In this document: positions 1 to 8,724 of the stretch, piece after piece
Numbering within the stretch: the stretch's first letter is position 1
How the letters are laid out: each line of letters opens with the position of its first letter
Source of the DNA: JACMMS01 sp043758775
GTDB lineage: Bacteria > Pseudomonadota > Gammaproteobacteria > Burkholderiales > Methylophilaceae
DNA: 43,454 nt
Direction: 5' to 3'
NCBI GenBank assembly: GCA_043758775.1
Contig: JAYVMU010000023.1
Coordinates: 1 to 43,454 of the forward strand
Program-made: the position numbers and the translations under genes
The notes under the pieces: model-generated
Databases searched by the model: none
What the model was told of the DNA's origin: nothing
What the model saw: only the letters and a program-made list of their open reading frames with translations

Positions 1-16
1 GAAAGTCAGTCATAAA

Positions 17-49
17 ATAGGTGTACACTTAATTTAGGTGGACACCTAT
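17..49. repeat. 33-bp near-perfect palindrome
   Basis: The stretch reads ATAGGTGT at its left edge and ACACCTAT at its right edge; the two halves are complementary except for a few central positions. It lies just upstream of a decayed gene end (77-229). It could be the leftover end of an insertion sequence, an operator or a hairpin. Nothing in the window decides between these. Confidence 0.5.
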
Positions 50-76
50 CTTACGAGATTTAGGGAGTAAGGCTAG

Positions 77-229
77 ATGGTGCTGGGCAGGTGCTTACCT
101 AATGTCTATATCTGTGGGCCTATTGGCTTTATGAAAAAGCAAAGAAATGATTTGTTAAAAGCTGGTATACCTGCACATAGGATTTATCGCGAGGTTTTTG
201 GACCAGATTTATTAGATCATATTTTGTAA
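77..229 (+). pseudogene. hmp: 3' remnant of flavohaemoglobin (Hmp) gene
   Basis: Translating from 77 gives about 50 residues containing VYICGPIGFM, then GIPAHRIYREVFGP and a stop at 227-229. This matches the very C-terminus of flavohaemoglobins, where the CGPxGFM motif belongs to the NAD-binding ferredoxin-reductase domain and the xxExFGP motif closes the protein. An in-frame TAG at 74 and the absence of the globin and FAD parts show that only the tail survives. Intact Hmp (about 400 residues) turns NO into nitrate. An intact quinol NO reductase is present at 23.9 kb. The possibility that the gene continues upstream in another frame is limited by the 76 bases available. Confidence 0.75.
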
Positions 230-243
230 GTTGAGCTTAAGAT

Positions 244-286
244 AATGGACTTCTCCTAGATTAAACAACTATTTGAGAAGTCCATT
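244..286. terminator. 12-bp inverted repeat between convergent gene ends
   Basis: AATGGACTTCTC (244-255) pairs perfectly with GAGAAGTCCATT (275-286) across a 19-base loop, and a T-rich stretch (CTATTTTG) follows. It lies between the + strand Hmp remnant and the - strand end of ribA, so it probably works as a bidirectional terminator. Confidence 0.6.
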
Positions 287-334
287 CTATTTTGATTAGT
301 ACTTATTTGATAATCTTAGCTAACTCAGCATGGA

Positions 335-931
335 TTAACTTTCTAACAAATGCCCTAATTTTAATTGTTTAGTTTGCAGATATTGAAGGTTTGTCGCATT
401 GGGCTTGATGATGATGGGAACTAAGCTGTTGACTGAGATACCTAGTTTTCTTAGTGATTTAAGTTTATCAGGATTATTTGTCATTAGTTTAATGGAGCTT
501 ACTTGTAAATCTTGAAGAATTTCTGATGCAGTTTCGAACGATCTTTTATCGATTGGCAAACCTAAAGCAACATTTGCTTCTACAGTGTCAAGTCCTTTGT
601 CTTGTAAGGCATACGCTCTGATTTTATTGGCTAAGCCAATACCTCTGCCTTCATGATTGCGCAGGTAAATAATAATCCCAACTCCTGCTTTAGCAATGAG
701 CTGCTGTGCAAGCTTGAGCTGCTCACCGCAATCGCAACGTTTAGAAGAGAAAATATCCCCTGTCAGGCACTCGGAATGTACTCTGGTCAGTACATTCTCT
801 TGTAAATTCACCTTGCCCATCACTAATGCTACATGTTCAGTAGAGGTACTAAGATCCTCATAGATATGAATTACATAATCACCAAATTCGGTTGGCAGAC
901 TGGATGAAGAAATTTTGACTAGATTGCTCAT
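335..931 (-). CDS. ribA: GTP cyclohydrolase II
   Basis: 198 residues, the normal length of a stand-alone RibA. It opens GTP and releases formate and pyrophosphate, the first step of riboflavin synthesis, in the cytosol. The zinc-binding cysteines are C55, C66 and C68 in SECLTGD...KRCDCGEQ. RNHEGRGIGLANKIRAY at about 91-107 is the GTP/phosphate-binding signature, and LGLPIDKRSF (123-132) carries the conserved arginine of the active site. No RibB domain is fused. The gene stands alone: the 628 bases upstream hold no gene. I see no FMN riboswitch in front of it. Confidence 0.95.
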   Translation of the reverse strand: MSNLVKISSSSLPTEFGDYVIHIYEDLSTSTEHVALVMGKVNLQENVLTRVHSECLTGDIFSSKRCDCGEQLKLAQQLIAKAGVGIIIYLRNHEGRGIGLANKIRAYALQDKGLDTVEANVALGLPIDKRSFETASEILQDLQVSSIKLMTNNPDKLKSLRKLGISVNSLVPIIIKPNATNLQYLQTKQLKLGHLLES

Positions 932-1559
932 TTATATATTTTACCTAAGTGCATTAATTGCACCCATTAATTAACTTTTCTCAAACTATATTGCGACCAA
1001 GAACCAAGTAGCTTTGCTGTTGGTACTTGGTTCTTATGGCAATAATTATACGCTGCGCGGACTATTGTATCCATCTAGATGGAGGTATAAATTTTTTGTC
1101 CTTGTAGCAACAGCTGGAAGTGCATCATTAATATTCTATTAGACTTAACCCCGCATAAGGCCTTTATGAGCTTATGACTTCAAATATTTTGCTTGGAATG
1201 TTTAGCTAAGATTTTGTCAGGTGATTAGTTAATCTGCTATAAACAACAGGTGTCAACATACTGTAAACTAGCAGTGAAACACCTGATAAGTCTCTTGTTG
1301 TTCAAGAATCATTAATCTGCGAGAAAAATCTAACTGTAACAAAAATGCGGTTATATAGCCCATGCAACTTTTTATGTATACATTCAGCATTTAAAACTCA
1401 AATTTACAGTATGATTTTATCAAATTGGTCAGCCAATGTTTAATTGGATAACAGCTAGAAATAAAAAAGATTTACGATTATGAATTGCTTGGCAACATTC
1501 CCCCCTCTTGTTTTAGATAAAGACTACGCTTTCAGCGTTGGCTGGTGTAGTGTTAATTG
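932..1559. other. 628-bp gene-free stretch
   Basis: No convincing gene on either strand. It holds a 12-bp inverted repeat (AAGAACCAAGTA 999-1010 with TACTTGGTTCTT 1024-1035) and a small TCCATCTAGATGGA palindrome near 1070-1083. It must also contain the divergent promoters of ribA and of the chorismatase operon, but I could not fix a clear -35/-10 pair for either. Confidence 0.5.
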
Positions 1560-2651
1560 ATGCGTGATGTAGTATCACTTTTGCAAAGAGATAGCGTTTC
1601 TGTAACAACGCTTATGCAACAAACACAGCATTGGAAAAGCCGTGCGTTGGGTGTGCTTTGTTTTACAGTAAATGAAGATGAAAGCAAGCAGATTGCAGTT
1701 GGTACCGAGATACCTAGCATTAACGTACCTATGCAACGGCTTGATGCCTCTGATTCGATTTGCGAAATTTGGCATGGCAGTGGAGATATTAAACAGGGTT
1801 GGCATGATGCTGTTTATTATCGGCATAATGATGATGTGCTGTTTGGTGTTGTTACGTTACCTGAAATGAGGTATGTAGCTGGCCCCAGTAAAACCTCGTT
1901 GCAACAAGCTACCGAATCAGCCTATCGTCAAATATTTTCGCTGATTAATAGCTTGCGTTACCCTTATCTGTATCGTTGCTGGAATTACCTGGCGGATATT
2001 AATGGACTAGATAATTCTGAACATAGTGGCCTAGATAACGGACAGCTAGACCGTTATAGCCAGTTTAATCTAGGACGGCAGGATGCTTTCTTAGCACATG
2101 GGCGTGACGTGACAGGTAATGTGCCTGCCGCATGTGCGCTTGGTTTTACCCAAGGGCCTTTAACGATTGCATTTTTAGCTGGGCGAGTTGCTTCTGTTTC
2201 TATTGAAAATCCACGCCAAATCAGTGCTTATCAGTATCCAAAGCGATATGGGCCACGTAGCCCAACCTTTGCACGCGCTAGTTTAGTGCGCTTAAGCCAA
2301 CGTGAGTTGTTGTTTATCTCAGGTACGGCCAGTATTGTGGGTCACGCTACGCTACACCCCACAGATGTTGCCGTACAGACTCAGGAAACCATGGCGAATA
2401 TTGAGGCTGTGCTGACTGAAGCTAATCGTGTGGCACATCAGCCTAAGTTTTGTTTGACTGATCTGTGTTACAGAGTTTATGTGCGTCATGCAGCAGATTG
2501 GGAAAAGGTGCAGGCTGAAGTTATCCAATATATAGGCAGCATCCCTAATGCTGTATATCTACAGGCGGACGTATGCAGGCAAGATCTGCTGCTTGAAATT
2601 GAAGCAACTGCAGAATATTCGCTGGTGCCTTTGCCTGAAACTGAGAGCTGA
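1560..2651 (+). CDS. xanB2: XanB2-like chorismatase (FkbO/Hyg5 family)
   Basis: About 363 residues. Family members hydrolyse chorismate; XanB2 of Xanthomonas yields 3- and 4-hydroxybenzoate, which feed xanthomonadin pigment and ubiquinone. The recognisable C-terminal half runs from RQDAFLAHGRDVTGNVPAA through YGPRSPTFARASL and ELLFISGTASIVGHATLHP to the end, as in chorismatases. I start at ATG 1560; a TTG directly before it (1557) is less likely. It opens a + strand operon, two bases before the acyltransferase gene, and sits at the edge of an aryl-polyene cluster without an ammonia lyase. That context supports a role in making the hydroxybenzoate starter. Whether it makes the 3- or the 4-isomer cannot be read from the sequence. 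Confidence 0.88.
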   Translation: MRDVVSLLQRDSVSVTTLMQQTQHWKSRALGVLCFTVNEDESKQIAVGTEIPSINVPMQRLDASDSICEIWHGSGDIKQGWHDAVYYRHNDDVLFGVVTLPEMRYVAGPSKTSLQQATESAYRQIFSLINSLRYPYLYRCWNYLADINGLDNSEHSGLDNGQLDRYSQFNLGRQDAFLAHGRDVTGNVPAACALGFTQGPLTIAFLAGRVASVSIENPRQISAYQYPKRYGPRSPTFARASLVRLSQRELLFISGTASIVGHATLHPTDVAVQTQETMANIEAVLTEANRVAHQPKFCLTDLCYRVYVRHAADWEKVQAEVIQYIGSIPNAVYLQADVCRQDLLLEIEATAEYSLVPLPETES

Positions 2652-2653
2652 TA

Positions 2654-3394
2654 ATGCGCATCGCATTACGCCTGCTACTTAATATTTACGACCATCTAGT
2701 GCTGTATTTAGGTTTAATCTGGCTGGGGTTGATATGTTTGGCGTGGACGCCAATCGCATTCCTAATTTACCCATTAATGCCGTTGCGGCTAGGACGCAAA
2801 CTGGGGCGTTACATGACCATGGTAGGTTTTCGTCTTTACCTTGCCAGTTTGGCAGCCTCCAGACGTTGTAGTTTTGATTTAAAAGCACTCGATGTATTGC
2901 GTAATGAGCCGTCACTTATTATTGCACCTAATCACCCTTGCCTGTTGGATGCTCCGATGATTATTTCACGTTTACCTAATGTGGCTTGTGTGCTGAAATC
3001 CGAACTGATGAATAATGTATTTCTTGGTGCAGGTGCCAGGCTTGCAAGGTATATTCCTAATGACCCATTCCGCCGTATGGTGCAGCTGGCAATGGATGAT
3101 TTTCACTGTGGTAGCCACCTGCTATTATTTCCTGAAGGAACACGTACCATAAGCGATCCAGTAAATCCATTTAAGGGCAGCGTCGGTTTAATCGCGTATC
3201 ATGCGCAGGTATCTGTGCAAACTGTGCTCATAGAGGCGGACTCGAAATATTTGAGTAAAGGCTGGCCATTATTTCGTAAACCTACATTGCCAATCCATTA
3301 CCGAGTGCGTCTAGGGCGTCGGTTTGATCCACCGCAAAATACGCAGCGGTTTATGGAAGAACTAGAACATTACTTTGCGCATGAACTAGCGTAA
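2654..3394 (+). CDS. PlsC-type 1-acylglycerol-phosphate-like acyltransferase
   Basis: 246 residues with N-terminal hydrophobic segments (about 5-45), so probably attached to the inner membrane. The acyltransferase HX4D box is NHPCLLD (H94, D99), and the phosphate-binding block is FPEGTRT (159-165). Enzymes of this family move an acyl chain from ACP or CoA to a hydroxyl group, usually on lysophosphatidate. Its place two bases after the chorismatase gene and before a glycosyltransferase suggests it acts on the pigment or on its lipid anchor instead. Aryl-polyene clusters commonly carry such acyltransferases. The exact acceptor is not visible. Confidence 0.88.
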   Translation: MRIALRLLLNIYDHLVLYLGLIWLGLICLAWTPIAFLIYPLMPLRLGRKLGRYMTMVGFRLYLASLAASRRCSFDLKALDVLRNEPSLIIAPNHPCLLDAPMIISRLPNVACVLKSELMNNVFLGAGARLARYIPNDPFRRMVQLAMDDFHCGSHLLLFPEGTRTISDPVNPFKGSVGLIAYHAQVSVQTVLIEADSKYLSKGWPLFRKPTLPIHYRVRLGRRFDPPQNTQRFMEELEHYFAHELA

Positions 3395-3513
3395 GGCTCA
3401 GCTTTTCAATTGGACAATGCTTTACTTACATAGATGGAATGTCTGTGAAAATTAATATTTCACGCTATTCATTTTCACAGGCTGTATTTCACAATGAGTA
3501 TTAATAAAAACTT

Positions 3514-4287
3514 ATGATGACCACTTCAACTACGCATCTTGTTCTCATCCCCAGCTATAACCCTGGCAGTAAAGTGTACGAAACTGTGCGTGCTGCACGT
3601 CAATGCTGGAACCCTGTGTGGGTGGTCGTGGATGGTAGTAATGATGGTAGTTCGGAAAATTTATTAACTATGGCCGAGCAAGATGCTGGTCTGCGGGTGA
3701 TCGTGTTGCCAGAAAATCAAGGCAAAGGTGCAGCGGTATTACATGGTCTAGAGCAAGCAGCAGCAGCGGGATATAGCCACGTATTAACCATGGATTCTGA
3801 TGGGCAGCACCCGCCAGCATGTATTGCACCCTTTATGGCAGAATCAATGGCTAACCCAGCCGCCATGATATTAGGCCGGCCTATATTCGATGCGAAAGCT
3901 CCAGCGTTACGCGTTAATGGCCGTAAGTTATCTAACTGGTGGGCTAATGTGGAAACGCTGTGGGCAGGCATTGGCGATTCCTTATTCGGTTTTCGTGTAT
4001 ATCCGATTGCGCCATTACGCGAGGTGATGCATGGTCAGCGCCAGATGCGTCACTTTGATTTTGATCCAGAAGCTGCAGTACGCCTGTGCTGGCATGGTGT
4101 ACGTCCAATCAATTTACCCGCTCCCGTGCAATATTACACAGTAGAGGAGGGTGGCGTATCGCATTTTCGCTACCTACGTGACAACGTGCTATTGACCTGG
4201 ATGCATACACGTCTATTTTTTGGCTTTATTTTACGTTTACCAATTTTATGGTTAAGGCGTTGTACTGCGAAGAGGCTGGTTGAGTAA
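3514..4287 (+). CDS. family 2 glycosyltransferase
   Basis: 257 residues with a GT-A fold N-terminus: LIPSYNPG (11-18), VVDGSNDGS (38-46) and the metal/nucleotide-sugar motif MDSDGQ (93-98). A hydrophobic stretch near the end (FFGFILRLPILWL) suggests membrane contact. The family transfers a sugar from a nucleotide donor. The context suggests glycosylation of the aryl polyene or its lipid carrier, but donor and acceptor are unknown. The ribosome site is weak; ATG 3514 or the next ATG at 3517 could be used. The last 36 bases overlap the 3' end of the PAP2 gene on the other strand. Confidence 0.9.
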   Translation: MMTTSTTHLVLIPSYNPGSKVYETVRAARQCWNPVWVVVDGSNDGSSENLLTMAEQDAGLRVIVLPENQGKGAAVLHGLEQAAAAGYSHVLTMDSDGQHPPACIAPFMAESMANPAAMILGRPIFDAKAPALRVNGRKLSNWWANVETLWAGIGDSLFGFRVYPIAPLREVMHGQRQMRHFDFDPEAAVRLCWHGVRPINLPAPVQYYTVEEGGVSHFRYLRDNVLLTWMHTRLFFGFILRLPILWLRRCTAKRLVE

Positions 4288-4938
4288 TTGTCTCTTAGGT
4301 AATGATAGGTAAGCCGTAACCCCACCAAGTATTAAACCCGCTATTGCATCTATTGCTACATGTTGGCGAGTGGCGATAGTGGAATAGATAATACCGATGC
4401 ACCATAGCCAATTGAAAGCTTTTATCCACGATGGCGTACAAAAGCGACTTAATAAGTGGTTTAGCCAGATGCCTGAAAAAATAGCGGTAGTGACATGCAG
4501 AGAAGGACAGGCATTGCCTGCCGCATCCATATTTTTAAGAAAAGCCATATCAGGATAGTGCGCCCAGTCAATATCAGCCAGGGGTGCAGCTGTTGGCCAG
4601 AAATAAAAAATAATCAGCCCGGTCATGCACGTCAACGTCATTACTAAGCCATAGTAATAAAGCTCATGTCGCGTTGCAAAAAAGGCTGGAGGAAGTGCCA
4701 CATAGAGCCATAATGATAAATATAGTGGCAATGCTGAAGGTTGAAAACCAATGAGCTTATCCAGCCAAATGGTAGGCATCAGTGTGATGGGATAGGCAGT
4801 GTGCTTGAGTAAATAGAAGTAAGCACCCAAAAACAAACTGATAAATAATGTAGTGCCAATGCTTTTTAGAGCTAATTGTTTAGGCATTACCTGTGCAATC
4901 TTTTGGTACCACAGTGCTTGTTGATTATTGTTGGTCAA
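4252..4938 (-). CDS. PAP2-superfamily membrane phosphatase
   Basis: 228 residues with about six membrane helices. The phosphatase motifs are CPSLHVT (H148) and TRQHVAIDAIAGL (H193, D197); the first lysine-rich motif is not obvious. Such enzymes dephosphorylate lipid phosphates such as undecaprenyl pyrophosphate or phosphatidate at the inner membrane. Inositolphosphotransferase-like members have the same spacing, so the reaction is uncertain. It is the last gene of the eleven-gene - strand operon, 18 bases after the deacetylase gene. Its 3' end overlaps the convergent glycosyltransferase gene by 36 bases, so the two operons are fused tail to tail. Confidence 0.85.
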   Translation of the reverse strand: MTNNNQQALWYQKIAQVMPKQLALKSIGTTLFISLFLGAYFYLLKHTAYPITLMPTIWLDKLIGFQPSALPLYLSLWLYVALPPAFFATRHELYYYGLVMTLTCMTGLIIFYFWPTAAPLADIDWAHYPDMAFLKNMDAAGNACPSLHVTTAIFSGIWLNHLLSRFCTPSWIKAFNWLWCIGIIYSTIATRQHVAIDAIAGLILGGVTAYLSLPKRQLLNQPLRSTTP

Positions 4939-4956
4939 TGGGTTAATCTCCGAGGC

Positions 4957-5772
4957 TTATGTAAGAGCATGGCGTAAAGTTACTAAGTGTAATTGCTTGG
5001 CTTTTGCGTACGTCAGTACGTTGGGCAGTACTTCAAGAATCACAGGTACTCCATCTGATGAACGCGCCGCATTACCATCGTGCAATAGCAAAATAGCACC
5101 TGCATTTAAATTGTGTAATAATTTATCTGATATTTTTTTAGGATCAGTTACTTGAGTATCAAATCCACGAACTGACCAGCTAGCAAGTGTTAGTCCAAGC
5201 TGAATAAGCACTGGAGCAAGCAACGGGTTGCGTAGACCTGCTGGCGCCCGAAAAAAAACCGGGGTTTGACCAGTAATGGCGCTAATTGTAGTTTGTGCTG
5301 CTTGTATTTCGCGTCTAAAACCATTCGGACCTAGCAATGAAAAATATAGCGGATGACGTTGACTGTGGTTTTCTATGGTGTGGCCACGTCGTATAATCTC
5401 TCGACATAAATTGGGGTGAAGTGCGGCTTTATCACCAATGCAGAAAAAAGTAGCTTTCACAGCGTGCTTATCTAGTATATCCAGTACTTGTGGGGTGACG
5501 ATAGGATCTGGACCATCGTCAATGGTCAAAGCAATTTCATTTCTAGCAGTAGCGGCAGCAGGTAAGCGTGACCAGTTCTGCCCTAGCCAGGTACTACGTG
5601 GCCACAGACCAATCGCACTCAATATCAGGTGATTGACTACGACAGCAGTCACTGCCCAAGTCCACTGTGCAGGAGCAATAATCATGACACACAAGGCGAC
5701 TAAATGGGTTGCAATCGATGCCCGTATTAGCAATGTATACTTCCAATGCGAATGATACTGTGAATTATGCAT
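4957..5772 (-). CDS. polysaccharide deacetylase (NodB/CE4 family)
   Basis: About 271 residues. Two or three membrane segments (about 13-60) precede a NodB domain. In the numbering from the TTG five codons upstream (5787), the catalytic/metal motifs are TIDDGPDP (D90, D91) and HSQRH (H141, H145); FFRAPAG and LLHDG follow. The family removes acetyl groups from N-acetyl sugars of envelope glycans, using a divalent metal. I choose ATG 5772 because it sits in ATGCATAA, overlapping the exporter's stop codon by eight bases, which fits translational coupling; the TTG at 5787 is the alternative. Its presence in the pigment operon, with a glycosyltransferase next door, hints that the polyene carries an amino sugar. 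Confidence 0.88.
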   Translation of the reverse strand: MHNSQYHSHWKYTLLIRASIATHLVALCVMIIAPAQWTWAVTAVVVNHLILSAIGLWPRSTWLGQNWSRLPAAATARNEIALTIDDGPDPIVTPQVLDILDKHAVKATFFCIGDKAALHPNLCREIIRRGHTIENHSQRHPLYFSLLGPNGFRREIQAAQTTISAITGQTPVFFRAPAGLRNPLLAPVLIQLGLTLASWSVRGFDTQVTDPKKISDKLLHNLNAGAILLLHDGNAARSSDGVPVILEVLPNVLTYAKAKQLHLVTLRHALT

Positions 5773-8107
5773 TAGTTTTTTGGGCAAATATTGCCGAGTA
5801 AATTAAGGTCAGAATAACACCGGGTGCTACGGTAACCCCCATCGCTTGCAATATAGACACATTGGAAAATGCAAGCAGGCCAAATCCTGCAACGGTCGTT
5901 AAGTTTGCAAACAGCATGGAAGCCAGGGTTTGCGGTGAGATGGGCACGTTAGAGTCTGGCCGATTAAAGAACAGTGCATAATTAGAACCAATGGCTACTA
6001 CCAATAATAGTCCAACCAAATGCAGAATAATCAGTTGCTGGTCCAATATGGCTAAGCCCGCAGTCACTGTGATGACAGCAGCCACCAGCGGTGCAATGAT
6101 TCGTGCAACACGCTGCGGTGATTGATATACAAGGAGTAATAACAAGACAATAGCCAATAATCCGCCAATTGATAGCACGATAGCCTCATGCAAATAGCCT
6201 GAGTACAAATGATCGGACTCTGCTTTCATATCGACAAATACAGCATTGGATAAATGGCTTACGCTTAATGCTGCACGAATACGACTGGCATTGATATCAC
6301 CACCTTGAGGTGCAGTTAGTGGCAGCAAGGCATTCCAATGTTTATCTTGCCCGATGAGCAAGGCATCAAGCGCCATCGCCATAGAGGTATGTTCAAGGTC
6401 TGACGTTTGAAGTAACGGTTGATGGCGGACGGCTTCGATCTCTGCAAGAAACGGCGTAAGTCGTTGTGCATTGATTGGTAAATCCACAACCGCTTGTGCT
6501 AAACGTGTTTGCATTTCAGCAGGTGGAGGAATGCTTGCTTGCCGTGCATGTTGCGTCGCGATGCTTGGTAGATAACGACTGGGGCTTTCGAACCCTGCAA
6601 GCTCACCTTGATCAACCTGTGTTTGCAGCATAGTCGAAACTTGTTCTGAAGCCTGCAATACCGATTCTCGACTATTTCCCGATACTAGCACTAAATAGCG
6701 CACATCTGGTGCGCCCATGTCGGCGCGTAATTTGGCATCGAGGACAATGTCGGTTTGTGATACAGGGCTTAAGGAGGCAATATTACCGCTCCACAAATTA
6801 GATTTGTGGTTGACCAAGATGACACAGCAAACTAGCAGCAATATCACGGTTGGCCAGCGCAGCGCAGCAGCACGTTGCACCAGAGAAGATAACTTGATGC
6901 CGACGCTCGCTACATTATGCACATGGAATTTGGCCGGTAGCAAATGTGGCAAAACAAAGCGAGTGACAGCGGCGGCGACTAATAGTCCAACTGTAGAGTA
7001 CAGACCAAGCTGCGCCAGTCCAGGAAAGTCTGAAAATAGAAGTGAAGCAAAGCCGCATATTGAAGTTAGCACGCCGAGGCGGACGGTAGGCCAGAAGCGT
7101 TTAACCCAGTCTTTCTGGTTGGTACCGCTTTGTTTGGATTGGACAAACAGGTAGATTGAATAATCTACTGCCTCGCCAATAAGCGCTGTACCAAAGCCTA
7201 ATGTGATGCCATGCACTGTACCAAAGCCTAAACTAACTGCTGCGACACCCGCTAGGGCGCCACTGATGACAGGCAAAAATCCTAACACTAAGGCTGTAGC
7301 CGAACGATAAACCAGTAATAAGAGCGTAGCAATCAGCAGAATGCTGATGATAGACAGGCGACTCACTTGGTTTTTAATAGTATCACGCGCCGTTACTGAG
7401 AATACTCCAGGGCCAGTCATGATTAATTTGGCTTGATTGTTAATGTTTGCTTGAGCAAACTCTTTCTGAATGATCGCCATGGCAGCTTGTTGGGCATCAG
7501 TGTCTGAGCCTGAAGCGCGAGTCTGAAGTAGCAGCAAGGCACGCTTGCCATCAGTGGATGCCCAGGTGCCGTCTACCAGATGTGGTTGGCTACTATTATT
7601 CAGTTGGTCGAGTAATTGCGCCATTTCACCCGTTGGGTCATACGCCAATATGGATTTAAATAATAGGCCAGCAGGGGATGCCAGTAGGTCGATACTATCG
7701 CTGATTGCAGCGTGTAAGCCCTCTACACTGAAATGCGCAGGATTAACGGCTGGGCTTAATAGATAACGGTGATTGAACAAAAAAGCGCGATCGCGTTCGG
7801 TATTAACTGGCTCCCCATTGTTCACCGTGACAAAGTGAGCGTCCGTGCGCAGATGTTGAGCGATTTCTTTAGAAAGTTGCGCGCGAGTGGATGCATCTGC
7901 GCCTTCAATGCCCACCAAAATGAGACGTGAGGCTAGACCATCACGTATTTGATCCATGAGTAAGCGTTGTTCTGGTGTTGGATTGCGTGGTAAAAATGCT
8001 GATAAATCCGTGGTAAATATAGAGCGGCTGATAATGACGCCACATATCAGCAAAAACGCCAGCCATAGGGTTATTGCGGCGAGCCCAGCATGGCGCGTAC
8101 TCATCAT
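5765..8107 (-). CDS. MMPL/RND-type exporter of the aryl-polyene cluster
   Basis: 780 residues. It has the duplicated RND plan: one membrane helix near the N-terminus, a periplasmic domain (about 40-240), a block of helices (about 250-435), a second periplasmic domain (about 450-640) and a second helix block to the end. MMPL proteins with this layout are a constant part of aryl-polyene clusters and are thought to move the lipid-linked pigment towards the outer membrane. It lies directly after the LolA-like gene (ATGA overlap at 8104-8107), so the two probably work as one export path. No periplasmic adaptor or outer-membrane channel is encoded nearby, as expected for MMPL systems. Confidence 0.88.
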   Translation of the reverse strand: MMSTRHAGLAAITLWLAFLLICGVIISRSIFTTDLSAFLPRNPTPEQRLLMDQIRDGLASRLILVGIEGADASTRAQLSKEIAQHLRTDAHFVTVNNGEPVNTERDRAFLFNHRYLLSPAVNPAHFSVEGLHAAISDSIDLLASPAGLLFKSILAYDPTGEMAQLLDQLNNSSQPHLVDGTWASTDGKRALLLLQTRASGSDTDAQQAAMAIIQKEFAQANINNQAKLIMTGPGVFSVTARDTIKNQVSRLSIISILLIATLLLLVYRSATALVLGFLPVISGALAGVAAVSLGFGTVHGITLGFGTALIGEAVDYSIYLFVQSKQSGTNQKDWVKRFWPTVRLGVLTSICGFASLLFSDFPGLAQLGLYSTVGLLVAAAVTRFVLPHLLPAKFHVHNVASVGIKLSSLVQRAAALRWPTVILLLVCCVILVNHKSNLWSGNIASLSPVSQTDIVLDAKLRADMGAPDVRYLVLVSGNSRESVLQASEQVSTMLQTQVDQGELAGFESPSRYLPSIATQHARQASIPPPAEMQTRLAQAVVDLPINAQRLTPFLAEIEAVRHQPLLQTSDLEHTSMAMALDALLIGQDKHWNALLPLTAPQGGDINASRIRAALSVSHLSNAVFVDMKAESDHLYSGYLHEAIVLSIGGLLAIVLLLLLVYQSPQRVARIIAPLVAAVITVTAGLAILDQQLIILHLVGLLLVVAIGSNYALFFNRPDSNVPISPQTLASMLFANLTTVAGFGLLAFSNVSILQAMGVTVAPGVILTLIYSAIFAQKTNA

Positions 8108-8724
8108 GGTGTATCTAATTGCTCAATAGTCATCAAGGAACTGTCACCATCAGCTTGAATGATTTCTATACCATGTACTTGGTCATGCATGCCTGTCATA
8201 TTAATGCGCTTCAAGATGGCCTGCATCTTTTTGTCCAAAGGCAATAACTGTAAAGTCCATGAGGCTTCTGAGCCGTCTAGGCTGAGTTGATAATTACGTT
8301 GTAACGCTTTCATATCGCCTGATAAAGTGCCGCGCACACTGCCGATAAAAGCGGCTAGCTCCGGGTAGCTTTGTAGTTGTAAGTGATATTTTTTAGTGCC
8401 GCGTTGTATCAGTAGCTCATTGCCATTGACTATCATCGACTCAGGCTTAGGTTTAAGCGTACGTTTTTCTAAATAGTCAGGTGCTTTATAAAATAGTTCG
8501 CCAGAAGATTCCGCTGGTTTGTCGAGTATGGCGATAGATTTTATTTCAGTAAAACTGGCGTGTTCATGATGACCTTGTGCCAAATCAAGCATGAGCTGCT
8601 CTATTGACCATTCAGGGGCCGTGCTGTTTGATGCAGCGTGACTCATTAGAGGGAATAGTAATAGGGCGAAAATGATGTGCTGCATAGCACGCAATAATAG
8701 TACGTTGTAAGGTTTTATGTTCAT
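8104..8724 (-). CDS. LolA-like outer-membrane lipoprotein carrier
   Basis: 206 residues with an N-terminal signal peptide (hydrophobic LLLRAMQHIIFALLLFPLMS followed by an AxA-type cleavage region, HAA). The rest looks like the LolA/LolB half-barrel fold: FTEIKSIAILDKPAESSGELFYKAPDYLEKRT has the arrangement seen in LolA-like proteins of pigment clusters. Such proteins carry lipophilic cargo across the periplasm. The gene overlaps the acyltransferase gene before it and the MMPL gene after it by 4 bases each. It is distinct from the housekeeping LolA, which is not in this window. Confidence 0.82.
   Translation of the reverse strand: MNIKPYNVLLLRAMQHIIFALLLFPLMSHAASNSTAPEWSIEQLMLDLAQGHHEHASFTEIKSIAILDKPAESSGELFYKAPDYLEKRTLKPKPESMIVNGNELLIQRGTKKYHLQLQSYPELAAFIGSVRGTLSGDMKALQRNYQLSLDGSEASWTLQLLPLDKKMQAILKRINMTGMHDQVHGIEIIQADGDSSLMTIEQLDTP

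Noticed and set aside
932..1100. FMN riboswitch before ribA
   Set aside because: The conserved FMN-element blocks are not found on the - strand; only a simple hairpin is there.
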